Below, in pieces: positions 41,991 through 51,202 of a stretch of DNA of 57,612 nucleotides. The notes under the pieces are model-generated. The model had not been told where the DNA came from, did not search any database, and saw only the letters and a list, made by a program, of their open reading frames with translations. The position numbers and the translations under genes are program-made. The DNA comes from Candidatus Mediterraneibacter avicola. GTDB lineage: Bacteria > Bacillota > Clostridia > Lachnospirales > Lachnospiraceae. The stretch lies in NCBI GenBank assembly GCA_019115385.1, contig DXDR01000031.1, forward strand, positions 1-57,612, given 5' to 3'. Numbering within the stretch: the first letter of the stretch is position 1; the number at the start of each line of letters is the position of its first letter.

Positions 41991-43325
41991 ATGAAAAAGA
42001 AAAGGATTCTTGCACTTATGCTGGCAGCTGCAATGACTGCGGGGCTTGTGACAGGGTGCGGCTCAGACAGCTCAGACAGTAAAGGCGGATCCGGCGGAAG
42101 CGGCGGAAAAGTCTACTATCTGAACTTCAAGCCGGAACAGGCAGACCAGTGGGTAGAACTGGCGAATCAGTACACGGATGAGACGGGCGTTCAGGTAGAT
42201 GTGCAGACGGCAGCGTCCGGTACATATGAGTCTCAGCTGAAATCGGAGATGGCAAAGGACGAGGCTCCCACACTGTTCCAGGTAAACGGCCCGGTAGGCC
42301 TTGCTACTTGGAAAGATTACTGCTATGACCTGTCAGGAAGCGATGTTTACAAAGATGTGCAGAGCGACGACTATGTGCTGAAAGACGGAGATCAGGTGCT
42401 GGGTATCGCATACGTTATCGAGACATATGGGATCATTTACAACAAAGCGCTGCTCAACGACTATTTCGAGGCGGATTACTCCAGCATCAAATCTATTGAT
42501 GACCTGAACAATTTCGAGGCGCTGAAGACTGTGGCGGAAGAGATCCAGGCGCACAAGGATGATCTGGGAGTTGCAGGAGCATTTACTTCTGCGGGTATGG
42601 ATTCATCTTCTGACTGGAGATTTAAGACTCACCTGGCTAACCTGCCGATCTACTATGAATACAAAGACAAAGGCATTACATCCACAGACGCGATTGAAGG
42701 TACATACCTTGACAACTACAAAGAAATCTGGGATCTGTATATTAACAATTCCACATGTGAGCCTTCCATGATTTCTTCCAAGACAGGCGAGGATGCGACA
42801 GCAGAATTTGCTCTTGGCGAGGCGGTGTTCTATCAGAACGGAACATGGGCTTACAACGAAGTGAAAGACATGGAAGTGGCGGACGAAGACATGGGTATGC
42901 TTCCGATCTACATCGGAGTGGACGGAGAGGAAGAACAGGGTCTTTGCACCGGCTCTGAAAACTACTGGTGCGTAAACAAGAACGCATCTGAAGAGGATAT
43001 CCAGGCTACGCTCGATTTTATGAAATGGGTTGTTGAGAGCGACGAAGGACGCGACATGCTGGCGAACCAGATGGGATTTGTAACCCCGTTTACAACATTT
43101 GAGGATTACCTGCCGTCCAATCCGCTGGTACAGGCCAATGACGAGTATACGCAGGCAGGAAAGATTCCGGTAAGCTGGAACTTCACCACAATGCCGTCTG
43201 AGAACTGGAAGAACAACGTAGGAAGCGCGCTGCTTGAGTACGCACAGGGAACAGGCGAGTGGAGCGCAGTGGAGACAGCGTTTGTTGACGGCTGGGCTAC
43301 AGAGTACGCGGCTGCAAACCAGTAA
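41991..43325 (+). CDS. Sugar ABC transporter substrate-binding lipoprotein
   Basis: The 444-residue type 1 solute-binding lipoprotein has a signal peptide ending LVTGC and a Ser/Gly-rich linker (SDSSDSKGGSGGSGG). The body has the family's YLNFKPEQADQWVELANQYTDETGVQV opening and GEAVFYQNGTWAYNEVKD segment. It captures a carbohydrate for the two permeases downstream. ATG 41991 with AAGGAGG upstream is chosen over 41967. No ATPase gene is nearby, so a shared MsmK-like ATPase is likely. Confidence 0.9.
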   Translation: MKKKRILALMLAAAMTAGLVTGCGSDSSDSKGGSGGSGGKVYYLNFKPEQADQWVELANQYTDETGVQVDVQTAASGTYESQLKSEMAKDEAPTLFQVNGPVGLATWKDYCYDLSGSDVYKDVQSDDYVLKDGDQVLGIAYVIETYGIIYNKALLNDYFEADYSSIKSIDDLNNFEALKTVAEEIQAHKDDLGVAGAFTSAGMDSSSDWRFKTHLANLPIYYEYKDKGITSTDAIEGTYLDNYKEIWDLYINNSTCEPSMISSKTGEDATAEFALGEAVFYQNGTWAYNEVKDMEVADEDMGMLPIYIGVDGEEEQGLCTGSENYWCVNKNASEEDIQATLDFMKWVVESDEGRDMLANQMGFVTPFTTFEDYLPSNPLVQANDEYTQAGKIPVSWNFTTMPSENWKNNVGSALLEYAQGTGEWSAVETAFVDGWATEYAAANQ

Positions 43326-43374
43326 TAAATAAAAAAACACGTTAAATTAATAATACTTACCTTTTCTAATGTTA

Positions 43375-43404
43375 AAGAGCTCCGGCAGTTATGGCGGAGC
43401 TCTT
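43375..43404 (+). promoter_or_regulatory. Hairpin between binding protein and permease genes
   Basis: AAGAGCTCCG (43375-43384) pairs with CGGAGCTCTT (43395-43404). No T-run follows; it probably reduces expression of the permeases relative to the binding protein. Confidence 0.6.
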
Positions 43405-43423
43405 GGCAGGAAGGAGAAAGAAA

Positions 43424-44266
43424 ATGCAGAAAGCGATTAAGAAATATTTTCCGATTTTCGTACTCCCCACAATGATAGCTTTTACCATCGGGTTTATTGC
43501 GCCGTTTCTTCTTGGAATCTATCTGTCGTTCTGTAAGTTTACCACTGTGATCGACGCGGAGTTTATCGGAATCGACAATTATATCAAAGCGGTTCAGGAC
43601 CCTGAATTTATCCATGCGCTCTGGTTTACAGCGCTGTTTACAGTTGTGACGGTGCTGGTGATCAATGTTCTGGCATTTGCGGTAGCACTGCTGCTGACAA
43701 AAGGCATCCGGGGCACCAATATCTTCCGTACTGTATTTTTTATGCCGAACCTGATCGGAGGTATTGTGCTTGGATACGTGTGGCAGCTTTTGCTAAACGG
43801 TGTTCTGGCTCACTTCAGCAGGACGCTGACTTTCTCGGAGGTATACGGATTCTGGGGACTGGTCATCCTGATGTGCTGGCAGCAGGTCGGCTATATGATG
43901 ATCATCTATATTTCCGGAATCCAGAATATCCCGGGAGAACTGATCGAAGCGGCGAAGATCGACGGCGCCAGCCCGAGGCAGATCCTCCGGCATGTGACGA
44001 TACCAATGGTCATGCCCTCGATCACAATATGTACATTTTTGACTCTGACAAACGGCTTCAAGCTGTTTGACCAGAACCTTGCGCTGACCAACGGAGCTCC
44101 GTCCAATATGTCGGAACTGCTTGCCCTGAACATTTACAGGACATTCTACGGAAGGACAGGATGGGAAGGTGTCGGACAGGCGAAAGCAGTTCTGTTCTTT
44201 ATCCTTGTGGGCGTCATTGCGCTTGTGCAGAATAAACTGACCAGGTCGAAGGAGGTGCAGCAGTAA
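43424..44266 (+). CDS. Sugar ABC transporter permease (MalF/UgpA type)
   Basis: The 280-residue protein has about six membrane helices. It carries the EAA loop (ELIEAAKIDGASPRQILRHVTIPMVMPSI) typical of MalF-like permeases. ATG 43424 is preceded by AAGGAG. It pairs with the next gene, whose start overlaps its stop by one base. Confidence 0.92.
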   Translation: MQKAIKKYFPIFVLPTMIAFTIGFIAPFLLGIYLSFCKFTTVIDAEFIGIDNYIKAVQDPEFIHALWFTALFTVVTVLVINVLAFAVALLLTKGIRGTNIFRTVFFMPNLIGGIVLGYVWQLLLNGVLAHFSRTLTFSEVYGFWGLVILMCWQQVGYMMIIYISGIQNIPGELIEAAKIDGASPRQILRHVTIPMVMPSITICTFLTLTNGFKLFDQNLALTNGAPSNMSELLALNIYRTFYGRTGWEGVGQAKAVLFFILVGVIALVQNKLTRSKEVQQ

Positions 44267-45105
44267 TGGGTGCGAGAAAAGCAAAACACGGGTGGATCCT
44301 GACAATCTTTTTTACGGTCGTCAGCCTGCTGTACGTCTATCCGATCGTGCTGGTAGTGATCAACTCATTTAAGAAAAAGGCATATATCAGCAGGATGCCC
44401 TTTGAGCTTCCCAAAGACAATATGTTTGTAGGCCTTGAGAACTACATACGGGGAATCGAGCAGACGGATCTGATCTCTGCTTTTGGCTGGAGTCTTTTTA
44501 TTACCGTGTTTTCCGTGGCGGCGATCATCCTGTGCTGTTCCATGTGCGCGTGGTATATCAGCAGGGTGAAGACGAAGGTAACGAAAGCAATTTATATCCT
44601 GTGCCTGTTCGCAATGGTAGTGCCGTTTCAGATGGAGATGTATACATTGTCAAAAATTGCGAATATGCTGAAACTGGGAAATCCCTGGGGGATCGTAGTC
44701 ATTTACCTCGGATTTGGCGCGGGACTTTCCGTTTTCATGTTCACAGGATTTATGAAAGCTATTCCCTTGGAAATAGAAGAGGCTGCGATGATAGACGGAT
44801 GTACGCCGCTTCAGACATTTTTTAAAGTGGTGATGCCCATATCCAAGCCTACGTGCGTGACAGTGATCATCTTGCAGGCTATGTGGATATGGAACGACTA
44901 CCTTCTGCCATCCCTGGTGCTGGACCAGAGAAAATATAAGACGATACCGATGGCGGTACAGTATCTGAAGGGAGGCTATGGCGCGGTCGATATGGGCGCT
45001 ATGATGGGAACCCTTGTACTGGCGATCGTGCCGATCATTATATTCTATCTTTTCTGTCAGAAATACATCATCGAGGGTGTCGTGGCAGGAGCCGTGAAAG
45101 GCTGA
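44266..45105 (+). CDS. Sugar ABC transporter permease (MalG/UgpE type)
   Basis: The 279-residue protein has six helices and the EAA loop EIEEAAMIDGCTPLQTFFKVVMPISKPT. It is the second permease half, translationally coupled to the first by TAATG. A strong terminator follows at 45127-45168. Confidence 0.93.
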   Translation: MGARKAKHGWILTIFFTVVSLLYVYPIVLVVINSFKKKAYISRMPFELPKDNMFVGLENYIRGIEQTDLISAFGWSLFITVFSVAAIILCCSMCAWYISRVKTKVTKAIYILCLFAMVVPFQMEMYTLSKIANMLKLGNPWGIVVIYLGFGAGLSVFMFTGFMKAIPLEIEEAAMIDGCTPLQTFFKVVMPISKPTCVTVIILQAMWIWNDYLLPSLVLDQRKYKTIPMAVQYLKGGYGAVDMGAMMGTLVLAIVPIIIFYLFCQKYIIEGVVAGAVKG

Positions 45106-45126
45106 TATAACTGAAAAAATTTCTGT

Positions 45127-45168
45127 ATTACCCGGGCATTTTTCTGCCCGGGTAATGCGGGTTTTTTT
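45127..45168 (+). terminator. Terminator after the sugar transporter operon
   Basis: ATTACCCGGGCA (45127-45138) pairs perfectly with TGCCCGGGTAAT (45145-45156), followed by GCGGG and seven T residues. Confidence 0.9.
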
Positions 45169-45195
45169 GATTTTTGTCCCTGTATATATTATAAT
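45167..45195 (+). promoter_or_regulatory. Promoter of the yesN operon
   Basis: TTGATT (45167-45172) and TATAAT (45190-45195) are spaced 17 bases. The -35 overlaps the T-tract of the preceding terminator, so the regulators have their own promoter. Confidence 0.65.
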
Positions 45196-45274
45196 TATAG
45201 AAGGGATTTTTCGGACAGGAACAGCAGCGTCCCGCGGGAGAGACAGAAATACACTGTTGAAAGGAATGGAGACT

Positions 45275-46819
45275 ATGTTTACGATACTGATAGTAGATGA
45301 TGAAAAGCTGGAGCGGAATGGGATTAAGTTCCTGCTGAAGAAAGAGGAAGAAGAGTTCTGCGTACTGGAAGCAGGAAATGGAAAAGACGCGTTGGGAGTA
45401 TTGGCCGCCAATCCTGTGGATATTCTCTTTTCAGATGTGAAGATGCCGTATATGAACGGGCTGGAACTGACCAGACAGGCCAGGGAGATGTACCCGGATA
45501 TGGAGATTGTCATATTCAGCGGATATAATGACTTCTCCTACGCGCGGGAAGCTCTCCGGTATGGTGTGGTGGATTACGTTTTAAAACCTGTGGATCCGGA
45601 AGAGTTCGGCAAAACACTTTCCCGTGTGTGCAGCCATATCGTGGAACGGCGCGAGCAGGAAGATACAAGAAACCGCCAGACAGATTATCTGATGAAATAT
45701 TTCCTCGTAGACTATCTCTATACCGGGAATACAGAAAATGAAAAGAAACTGGAAAAATTGACAGGAGACCAGAACACCATGCTCTACAGTGTCTCGAGAA
45801 TGATCCTTGTTGGAGCCTCCAACGGACTGTTTGAGACAGATGAGGAGCACTTTATTGAAAATCTGAAAGAGCAGATCGGAAGAGAGTTTTACTATGTAAA
45901 TTTGAATTCCAATGAATCTGTTTTCCTTTTTAAGGAGAAATATACGGATTATCGGGCTCTGGCGGAAACTATGCATCAGTTCTTTCTTCAGCAGTATGAA
46001 AGCGACTGCTATTTTGCAGTGAGCGGCGAACTGGAATCATGGAAGGATATGCCGGGACAGTTCCGGGCTCTGGAAAAACTTCTGGAGGAACAGTTTTACC
46101 AGCCGGGACAGCATGTGTTTATAAGCGGAGCAGTCCGGGAGGCCGGCCAGGACAGCGCGGCGGAAGACTCCGAGATCATGGAACAGATATCAAAGGATAT
46201 TAAGTATAAAGACATTGTACATCTGAAACAGAATTTTGAGCGGCTGGAACTGAAATACAGAGTGGACAAACAGTTTTCGGAAATGTATGTCAAATTTGTT
46301 TTTTCAAGCATACTCAAAGAAATTTACGAGCAGCTGTCCACACTGGACGAGAAAACTCTGTCCAAAAAGGTGGATCGTCTGTATCGCTGCCGGAAGATAC
46401 AGGATGTGCTTGATATTGTATCGGAAGCAGTGGAAGAGTTTGAAAAATGCATGATGGAGCAGGAGGATGGATTCAGGAAGGAAATAACAGATGTAAAAAA
46501 CTATATTCACCATCATTACAGCGAAAAAAACATCGGGCCGGAAACACTGGCTTCTATTGTATATCTGTCCCAGGGATATCTGAGTGCTGTGTTCAAGGAA
46601 GAAACCGGAGTTACAATAAACCGATATATCCGCCAGGTACGCATGGAGAAAGCAAAAGAGCTTCTTGAGAATACGAACAAAAAGATCGGACAGATCGCAA
46701 AAGAAGTAGGATTTTCGAACAGCTCTTATTTCTGCCGCAGCTTTAAAGAATATTTCGGCACTTCGCCGGAGTCATGCAGGAAAGGAAAATCAGATGAAGA
46801 AACTGCTGAGAAAATTTAG
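45275..46819 (+). CDS. YesN-type response regulator with AraC DNA-binding domain
   Basis: The 514-residue protein has a receiver domain with D54 (LFSDVKMPYMNGLEL) and Lys in DYVLKPVDPEEF. A long helical linker follows, then a C-terminal AraC pair of helix-turn-helix motifs (ETLASIVYLSQGYLSAVFKEETGVTINRYIRQVRMEKAKELL and IGQIAKEVGFSNSSYFCRSFKEYFGTSPESCRK). ATG 45275 has AAAGGA nine bases upstream. It overlaps the kinase gene. Genes of this type usually activate neighbouring sugar transporters. Confidence 0.93.
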   Translation: MFTILIVDDEKLERNGIKFLLKKEEEEFCVLEAGNGKDALGVLAANPVDILFSDVKMPYMNGLELTRQAREMYPDMEIVIFSGYNDFSYAREALRYGVVDYVLKPVDPEEFGKTLSRVCSHIVERREQEDTRNRQTDYLMKYFLVDYLYTGNTENEKKLEKLTGDQNTMLYSVSRMILVGASNGLFETDEEHFIENLKEQIGREFYYVNLNSNESVFLFKEKYTDYRALAETMHQFFLQQYESDCYFAVSGELESWKDMPGQFRALEKLLEEQFYQPGQHVFISGAVREAGQDSAAEDSEIMEQISKDIKYKDIVHLKQNFERLELKYRVDKQFSEMYVKFVFSSILKEIYEQLSTLDEKTLSKKVDRLYRCRKIQDVLDIVSEAVEEFEKCMMEQEDGFRKEITDVKNYIHHHYSEKNIGPETLASIVYLSQGYLSAVFKEETGVTINRYIRQVRMEKAKELLENTNKKIGQIAKEVGFSNSSYFCRSFKEYFGTSPESCRKGKSDEETAEKI

Positions 46820-48491
46820 AAATCTCAAATTCCGGTATAAGCTGACGCTTCTGATCCTTGCGTCAGGATTGATTCCTGTTGCGATCATTGTGGTATATAT
46901 GCAGTATGGGATGATGAACCTGCTGCATGGAAATGAGATTGACAATATGGAGAAGATGCTCGAGCAGTCTGTTGAGTCCATAGAGAATCAGGCAAGAATC
47001 TATGAGAACCTGGTAGATTATCTGTCCTATTCCCAGGATCTGAGGACGATTCTTACAAGCAGCCCGGAATCGGACTATGCCACATATCTGGAATACGTGG
47101 ATGTGGCGGATCCTCTTCTTCAAATGCCCCAGGTGTATCACCAGGAAATTGAGGGGATCACGCTGTATTCGGAGAGCATTACGGTTCCGCACGGAGATAC
47201 GCTGATGCCGCTTGACAGGGCCAGGGAACAGAAGTGGTATCCGAGTCTGAATGACGGAACTCTTATGCAGTGGACGGTCACGAGGGGGGCGGGACAGGAA
47301 ATTACCGCTTCCAGAAAGTTTTACGATGATGAAACAATTACGGCTGTGCTTGCAATAAGGCTTGATTACGGCTCTGTGCTGGAACCTTTTTCCAGCCAGC
47401 TCAGAGATAATACCGGAGGGATTATACTTGACGACAGTGGCGAGGTGGTGTATTCCGGGTTTTCTATGGAGGAAAAGTACCGCCCGGATGAACCGGAATC
47501 GCTGGATTATATTCAGTCCCATTATAGCTGTTCTGTCAGGGACATGGAAGGAACCGGCTGGAAATTTTGTGTGTACCGTCCCACAGAGATCATAACAGAG
47601 TCTGCGGCCGGCCTGATGATGAGGAATATCCCGATCGTGTGCGTGTGCATTGTCCTTATGGTCATCGTAGGGTATCTTTTTTCCAGGAGAATGGTTTCCT
47701 GTCTGGAGCTCCTTACAGAAAATATGAATCAGATCCATATGGGATTTCGAAAGGTAACGGTAAGCAGCAGCTCAAATGATGAAGTTGGCGTGCTGATCCG
47801 TTCTTTCAGGAGGATGATGGATCAGATGAATCATCTGATCTCGGAAGTGTACGAGGGGGAGATCAAGCTTAAAAACAGTGAGATGAAAGCGCTGCAGGCG
47901 CAGATCAATCCTCATTTCCTGTACAACTCTCTTTCTATTATAAACTGGAAAGCCCTTGAGGCTGGGGAGGAAGATATCAGCAGGGTGACGCTGGCGCTTT
48001 CGACCTATTACCGGACCAGCCTGAACCGGGGTGAAACTATGACTACTGTGGAAAATGAAATCAGTAATATCCGCGCATATCTGAAAATACAGCTTATTAT
48101 GCACGACGACAGTTTCTCCGTACAGGAAAATATAAATGAAGATACATTGACATATGAAATCCCGAAGCTGATCCTTCAGCCGCTGGTGGAAAACGCCATT
48201 GATCATGGACTGGATCTCTCAGAAAAGGAAGAAAAGAATCTGCAGATTACAGTTGAACAGGATGAGGACTATCTTATTTTTGCGGTTGCTGATGACGGTA
48301 TCGGGATGGAACAGGAAAAAGCGGAACAGATCCTTACTTATCAGTCTCCGGGCTATGGTGTGAGAAATGTCTGCGAGAGGATTCAGGTACTTTATGGAAA
48401 AGAAGGGCTGATGGCTGTGGAGAGCAGTCCTGGACAGGGAACAAAGGTGACGATCAGAATTCCAAAGAAAGCAGGGAAAAAGGTACAATGA
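46794..48491 (+). CDS. YesM-type sensor histidine kinase
   Basis: The 565-residue protein has an N-terminal helix (about 17-38), a dCache-like external domain, a second helix (about 280-302), HAMP, the His_kinase domain with H374 (QAQINPHFLYNSLSIINWKALE) and HATPase (ENAIDHGLDL, DDGIGM). It overlaps yesN by 26 bases. It probably senses a sugar, perhaps through the anchored binding protein encoded next. Confidence 0.92.
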   Translation: MKKLLRKFRNLKFRYKLTLLILASGLIPVAIIVVYMQYGMMNLLHGNEIDNMEKMLEQSVESIENQARIYENLVDYLSYSQDLRTILTSSPESDYATYLEYVDVADPLLQMPQVYHQEIEGITLYSESITVPHGDTLMPLDRAREQKWYPSLNDGTLMQWTVTRGAGQEITASRKFYDDETITAVLAIRLDYGSVLEPFSSQLRDNTGGIILDDSGEVVYSGFSMEEKYRPDEPESLDYIQSHYSCSVRDMEGTGWKFCVYRPTEIITESAAGLMMRNIPIVCVCIVLMVIVGYLFSRRMVSCLELLTENMNQIHMGFRKVTVSSSSNDEVGVLIRSFRRMMDQMNHLISEVYEGEIKLKNSEMKALQAQINPHFLYNSLSIINWKALEAGEEDISRVTLALSTYYRTSLNRGETMTTVENEISNIRAYLKIQLIMHDDSFSVQENINEDTLTYEIPKLILQPLVENAIDHGLDLSEKEEKNLQITVEQDEDYLIFAVADDGIGMEQEKAEQILTYQSPGYGVRNVCERIQVLYGKEGLMAVESSPGQGTKVTIRIPKKAGKKVQ

Positions 48492-50194
48492 AAATACGGA
48501 AATCAGTGCTGGCAGCCGTGGTGATCGCAGGACTTTTGCTGTGCATAGGACTGGCCGTTTATTGGCGGGACTTCACTGTGGTAAAAATAGGAAACGCAGG
48601 AAAAGAGACAGAGAACAAAAAAAGTACCAGCGCACAATGGGAAGAAGCCGCACACACACCGCTTGGAAAGTATCCGGAAACGGTGGAGTACACTTTGGGA
48701 AAGATTGCCGGTGCGAACAATGCAAATATGCCGGTCGGCGATACTTATGAGGATAATGCCTACACAAGATATCTCAGAGAGATACTGAATATTCAGAATG
48801 TAGATGTTTTTGAACTGGAGGCGGGAGGCTCGTACGAGGAGGCTCTTGAGATGGCCATTGCAGATAAAGATATACCAGATGTCCTTGTGGTGAACGGCAG
48901 AGACAATTTAATACGTCTTGCAGAAGATGGCCTCATAGAGGATCTGACAGAAGTATATGAAGAGTGTACGACAGATACGATCAAGGAGATGTATGACAGC
49001 TACGGGGAAGATCTGCTTGATTCTGCCACATTTAACGGCAGGCTGTACGCATTTCCGAATGTAGCCATTGACGACGGAGAGATGCTTCTCTGGCTTCGGG
49101 CCGACTGGATCGAACAGCTGGGTCTGGAGGAACCGAAATCCATGGAAGAGGCTATGGAGATTGTGAAAGCTTTTGTGGAGAACGATATTGCCGGAGGCGG
49201 GCAGACAATAGGTCTGGCCTGCAGCACCGGACTGATCGCAGGATCCAGTGAAACCTACGGAGTCGACGGAATCTTTACGAAATATGGTTCCGCCCCGGAA
49301 AAATGGATCCTTGACGATGACGGACAGGTGGTATACGGTTCTCTGACAGATGAGACAAAGGAAGCGCTCGGATACCTGAATGAACTTTACGAGGAGGGAA
49401 TCCTGGATTCCAGGTTCCTGCTCCGTAAAACGGAGAATATTGACGAACTTGTGGCGGAAGGGCAATGCGGTGCGGTTTTCGGCCGCTGGTGGGCCCCGAA
49501 TAATCCGCTGAATCTGTCGTACAGTGAAGATAATACAGCAGACTGGAAACCTTATTTATTTAAAGAAGATGTTCAGAATCAGGTGCAGACTTTTGAGTCG
49601 TATGACGAGTGGATGTATGTTGTTGTCAGGAAAGGCTATGAACACCCGGAGATCGTAGGGAAATATGTGAGCGCGATCTTTGACTATTCCCGCTACGAGG
49701 ATGACCAGTACGCAAGAGAAGTCAATGAGTATTTTTCAATCAACGTGGACCCTACGGCAAGGCCTATGAATATTAATGTGGATTACATAGACGCTCTGTA
49801 CCGGTGCGGGGATAATCTCCAGAAAGCCCTGAATGGAGAGATAAGTATAACGCAGCTTTCGGGGCTGGAAAAATCTTATTATGACACATGCCGGTCATTT
49901 ATAAGCGGGAATCTGACTACGGCAAACGGCTGGTCGGCTTATGCGTCGAGGATACAGGCCGTGGGTGTGCTTAACAGCACGGGCGTGAGAAAAAAGCCTG
50001 CGATTTCTATGGGAAGAGCAGACGGAGAGATACCGCAGACTCTGCAGGAACTGGAGCAGCAGACATTTCTTCAGATTATTGCAGGTGAAAAACCTCTTGA
50101 TTATTTCGATACTTTTGTGGAAGAATGGTATGAAAACGGCGGCGCGGACCTGACGGAGTCGGTCAGAAAATCTTATGCCGAAACGCTGGAATAG
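48488..50194 (+). CDS. Membrane-anchored extracellular solute-binding protein
   Basis: The 568-residue protein has the fold and motifs of large oligosaccharide-binding proteins (LplA/YtcQ type): DVFELEAGGSYEEALEMAIADKDIPDVLVV, RLYAFPNVAIDDGEMLLWLRADWIEQLGLEEPKSMEE. Instead of a lipoprotein signal it has an uncleaved-looking helix (about 6-27) without a lipobox, GLLLC having Leu before Cys. It overlaps the kinase stop by ATGA. That coupling suggests it is a co-sensor for YesM more than a transport protein; this is inference. Confidence 0.85.
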   Translation: MKIRKSVLAAVVIAGLLLCIGLAVYWRDFTVVKIGNAGKETENKKSTSAQWEEAAHTPLGKYPETVEYTLGKIAGANNANMPVGDTYEDNAYTRYLREILNIQNVDVFELEAGGSYEEALEMAIADKDIPDVLVVNGRDNLIRLAEDGLIEDLTEVYEECTTDTIKEMYDSYGEDLLDSATFNGRLYAFPNVAIDDGEMLLWLRADWIEQLGLEEPKSMEEAMEIVKAFVENDIAGGGQTIGLACSTGLIAGSSETYGVDGIFTKYGSAPEKWILDDDGQVVYGSLTDETKEALGYLNELYEEGILDSRFLLRKTENIDELVAEGQCGAVFGRWWAPNNPLNLSYSEDNTADWKPYLFKEDVQNQVQTFESYDEWMYVVVRKGYEHPEIVGKYVSAIFDYSRYEDDQYAREVNEYFSINVDPTARPMNINVDYIDALYRCGDNLQKALNGEISITQLSGLEKSYYDTCRSFISGNLTTANGWSAYASRIQAVGVLNSTGVRKKPAISMGRADGEIPQTLQELEQQTFLQIIAGEKPLDYFDTFVEEWYENGGADLTESVRKSYAETLE

Positions 50195-50228
50195 CGGGAC
50201 TGTCAGTTTGAACAGATGTGGAGGTATT

Positions 50229-50393
50229 ATGGGATATTTTTATTTTGCCCGTCACGGGCAGACGGTGTGGAATGTAGAGAATAAAATCTGCGGCGCCACG
50301 GACATTGCGCTGACGGAAAAAGGGCATGAACAGGCAAAGGAGCTTGGAAGAAAAATCCTTGATGAAGGAATACACATTGATGAGATTATCTGT
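50229..50393 (+). pseudogene. Histidine phosphatase gene, N-terminal fragment
   Basis: The frame begins with the phosphoglycerate-mutase-family motif: MGYFYFARHGQTVWNVENKICGATDIALTEKGHEQAKELGRKILDEGIHIDEIIC, with RHG holding the catalytic His. It loses similarity abruptly at 50393. Its continuation, starting RAADTAGHISDITGVPMRVEPELKEQNFGKYESTP, lies 4.6 kb away at 55029. GGAGG precedes the ATG, so a truncated peptide of 101 residues may still be made to the stop near 50480. Confidence 0.85.
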
Positions 50394-50491
50394 GTTCATC
50401 AGATCACGGAGTTCTTCATACTCCAGCTTGGCCTGCAGTTGTTCCAGCATACGATCATTTGCTTCGCCTTCATAGCCTGATTCAATCAGGG
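50394..50491 (-). other. Antisense gene fragment at the insertion edge
   Basis: On the minus strand this stretch reads NDRMLEQLQAKLEYEELRDLMNT, a charged helical segment with no start of its own and no recognised family. A CTGATTCAATCAG palindrome follows at 50477-50489. It appears to be a scrap of another mobile gene. Confidence 0.3.
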
Positions 50492-50911
50492 TGCAATGCC
50501 AAGTTCAAAGAGAAGAAGCACTGCAGCACGCCCCATCTGACCGAGGATGAAATCAAAGCCGCTTTTGTCCGGGCGGCAAACAAGCTGGTCACAGACAGGA
50601 ATCTCGTGCTGAAGGAACTGCGGGAAATCCAGAGGACGCTTACCGGTACAGATGAGCTGGAGGCGGAGCAGAAACAGCTGGCGGAGCAGATGAATGCTGA
50701 CGCAGATGCGGTGCAGGAACTGATTGCCCAGAATGCACGGGTGGCGCAGGATCAGACCGAGTACAATCTCCGGTACGATGCCCTGGTTTCCCGTTTTGAC
50801 AAAACCAAAGCACGGTACGAGCAGGTAACTGCGGAGATTGCCCTGAAGGGGGTCCGCAGGCGGGAGTTCGGACGCTTCACTTTTTTGGGGTGGGGCGTCT
50901 TTTTTGTATAA
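50492..50911 (+). pseudogene. Large serine recombinase, C-terminal fragment
   Basis: The frame reads CNAKFKEKKHCSTPHLTEDEIKAAFVRAANKLV, the end of the recombinase zinc ribbon. A long coiled coil follows (LRE to LVSRFDKTKARYEQVTAEIALKG), then ARRREFGRF-like sequence before it runs into a terminator. The catalytic N-terminal half and DNA-binding domain are absent. Such recombinases lie at an edge of the elements they move, which fits an integrated element here. Confidence 0.8.
50871..50905 (+). terminator. Terminator after the recombinase fragment
   Basis: GACGCTTCAC (50871-50880) pairs fully, with two wobbles, with GTGGGGCGTC (50890-50899), followed by six T residues. Confidence 0.65.
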
Positions 50912-50986
50912 TTTTTACCAATCTTATGTTATAATACCTTATCTGATTAGTGAAACAAGTGAACGCATTTTCGGGAGAAAGAGAAT

Positions 50987-51199
50987 ATGCTAAGAAACAA
51001 TATCGAATTAGACGTAAAGATAAAATGTATCGAGCAGAATAAGCCGCAGTCTAAGATTGCGGAAGAAATCGGAACGTCTGCTCCCTATGTGAGCCGGATT
51101 GTGAACAGCGGGGATAAGGTGCTGAATAAAACTTTTGTTCAGATCATGGAGTCGCTGGGGTATGATGTGGAATTGTCTTATGTGAAGAGGGAGGAATAG
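50987..51199 (+). CDS. Small XRE-like helix-turn-helix protein
   Basis: The 70-residue protein is a single helix-turn-helix: NNIELDVKIKCIEQNKPQSKIAEEIGTSAPYVSRIVNSGDKVLNKTFVQIMESLGYDVELSYVKREE. It resembles small phage or mobile-element regulators. GGGAGAAAGAG precedes the ATG and TATAAT lies near 50930. It ends three bases before the AAC(3) gene, so the two share a transcript and it may control the cargo genes. Confidence 0.8.
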   Translation: MLRNNIELDVKIKCIEQNKPQSKIAEEIGTSAPYVSRIVNSGDKVLNKTFVQIMESLGYDVELSYVKREE

Positions 51200-51202
51200 G
51201 AG

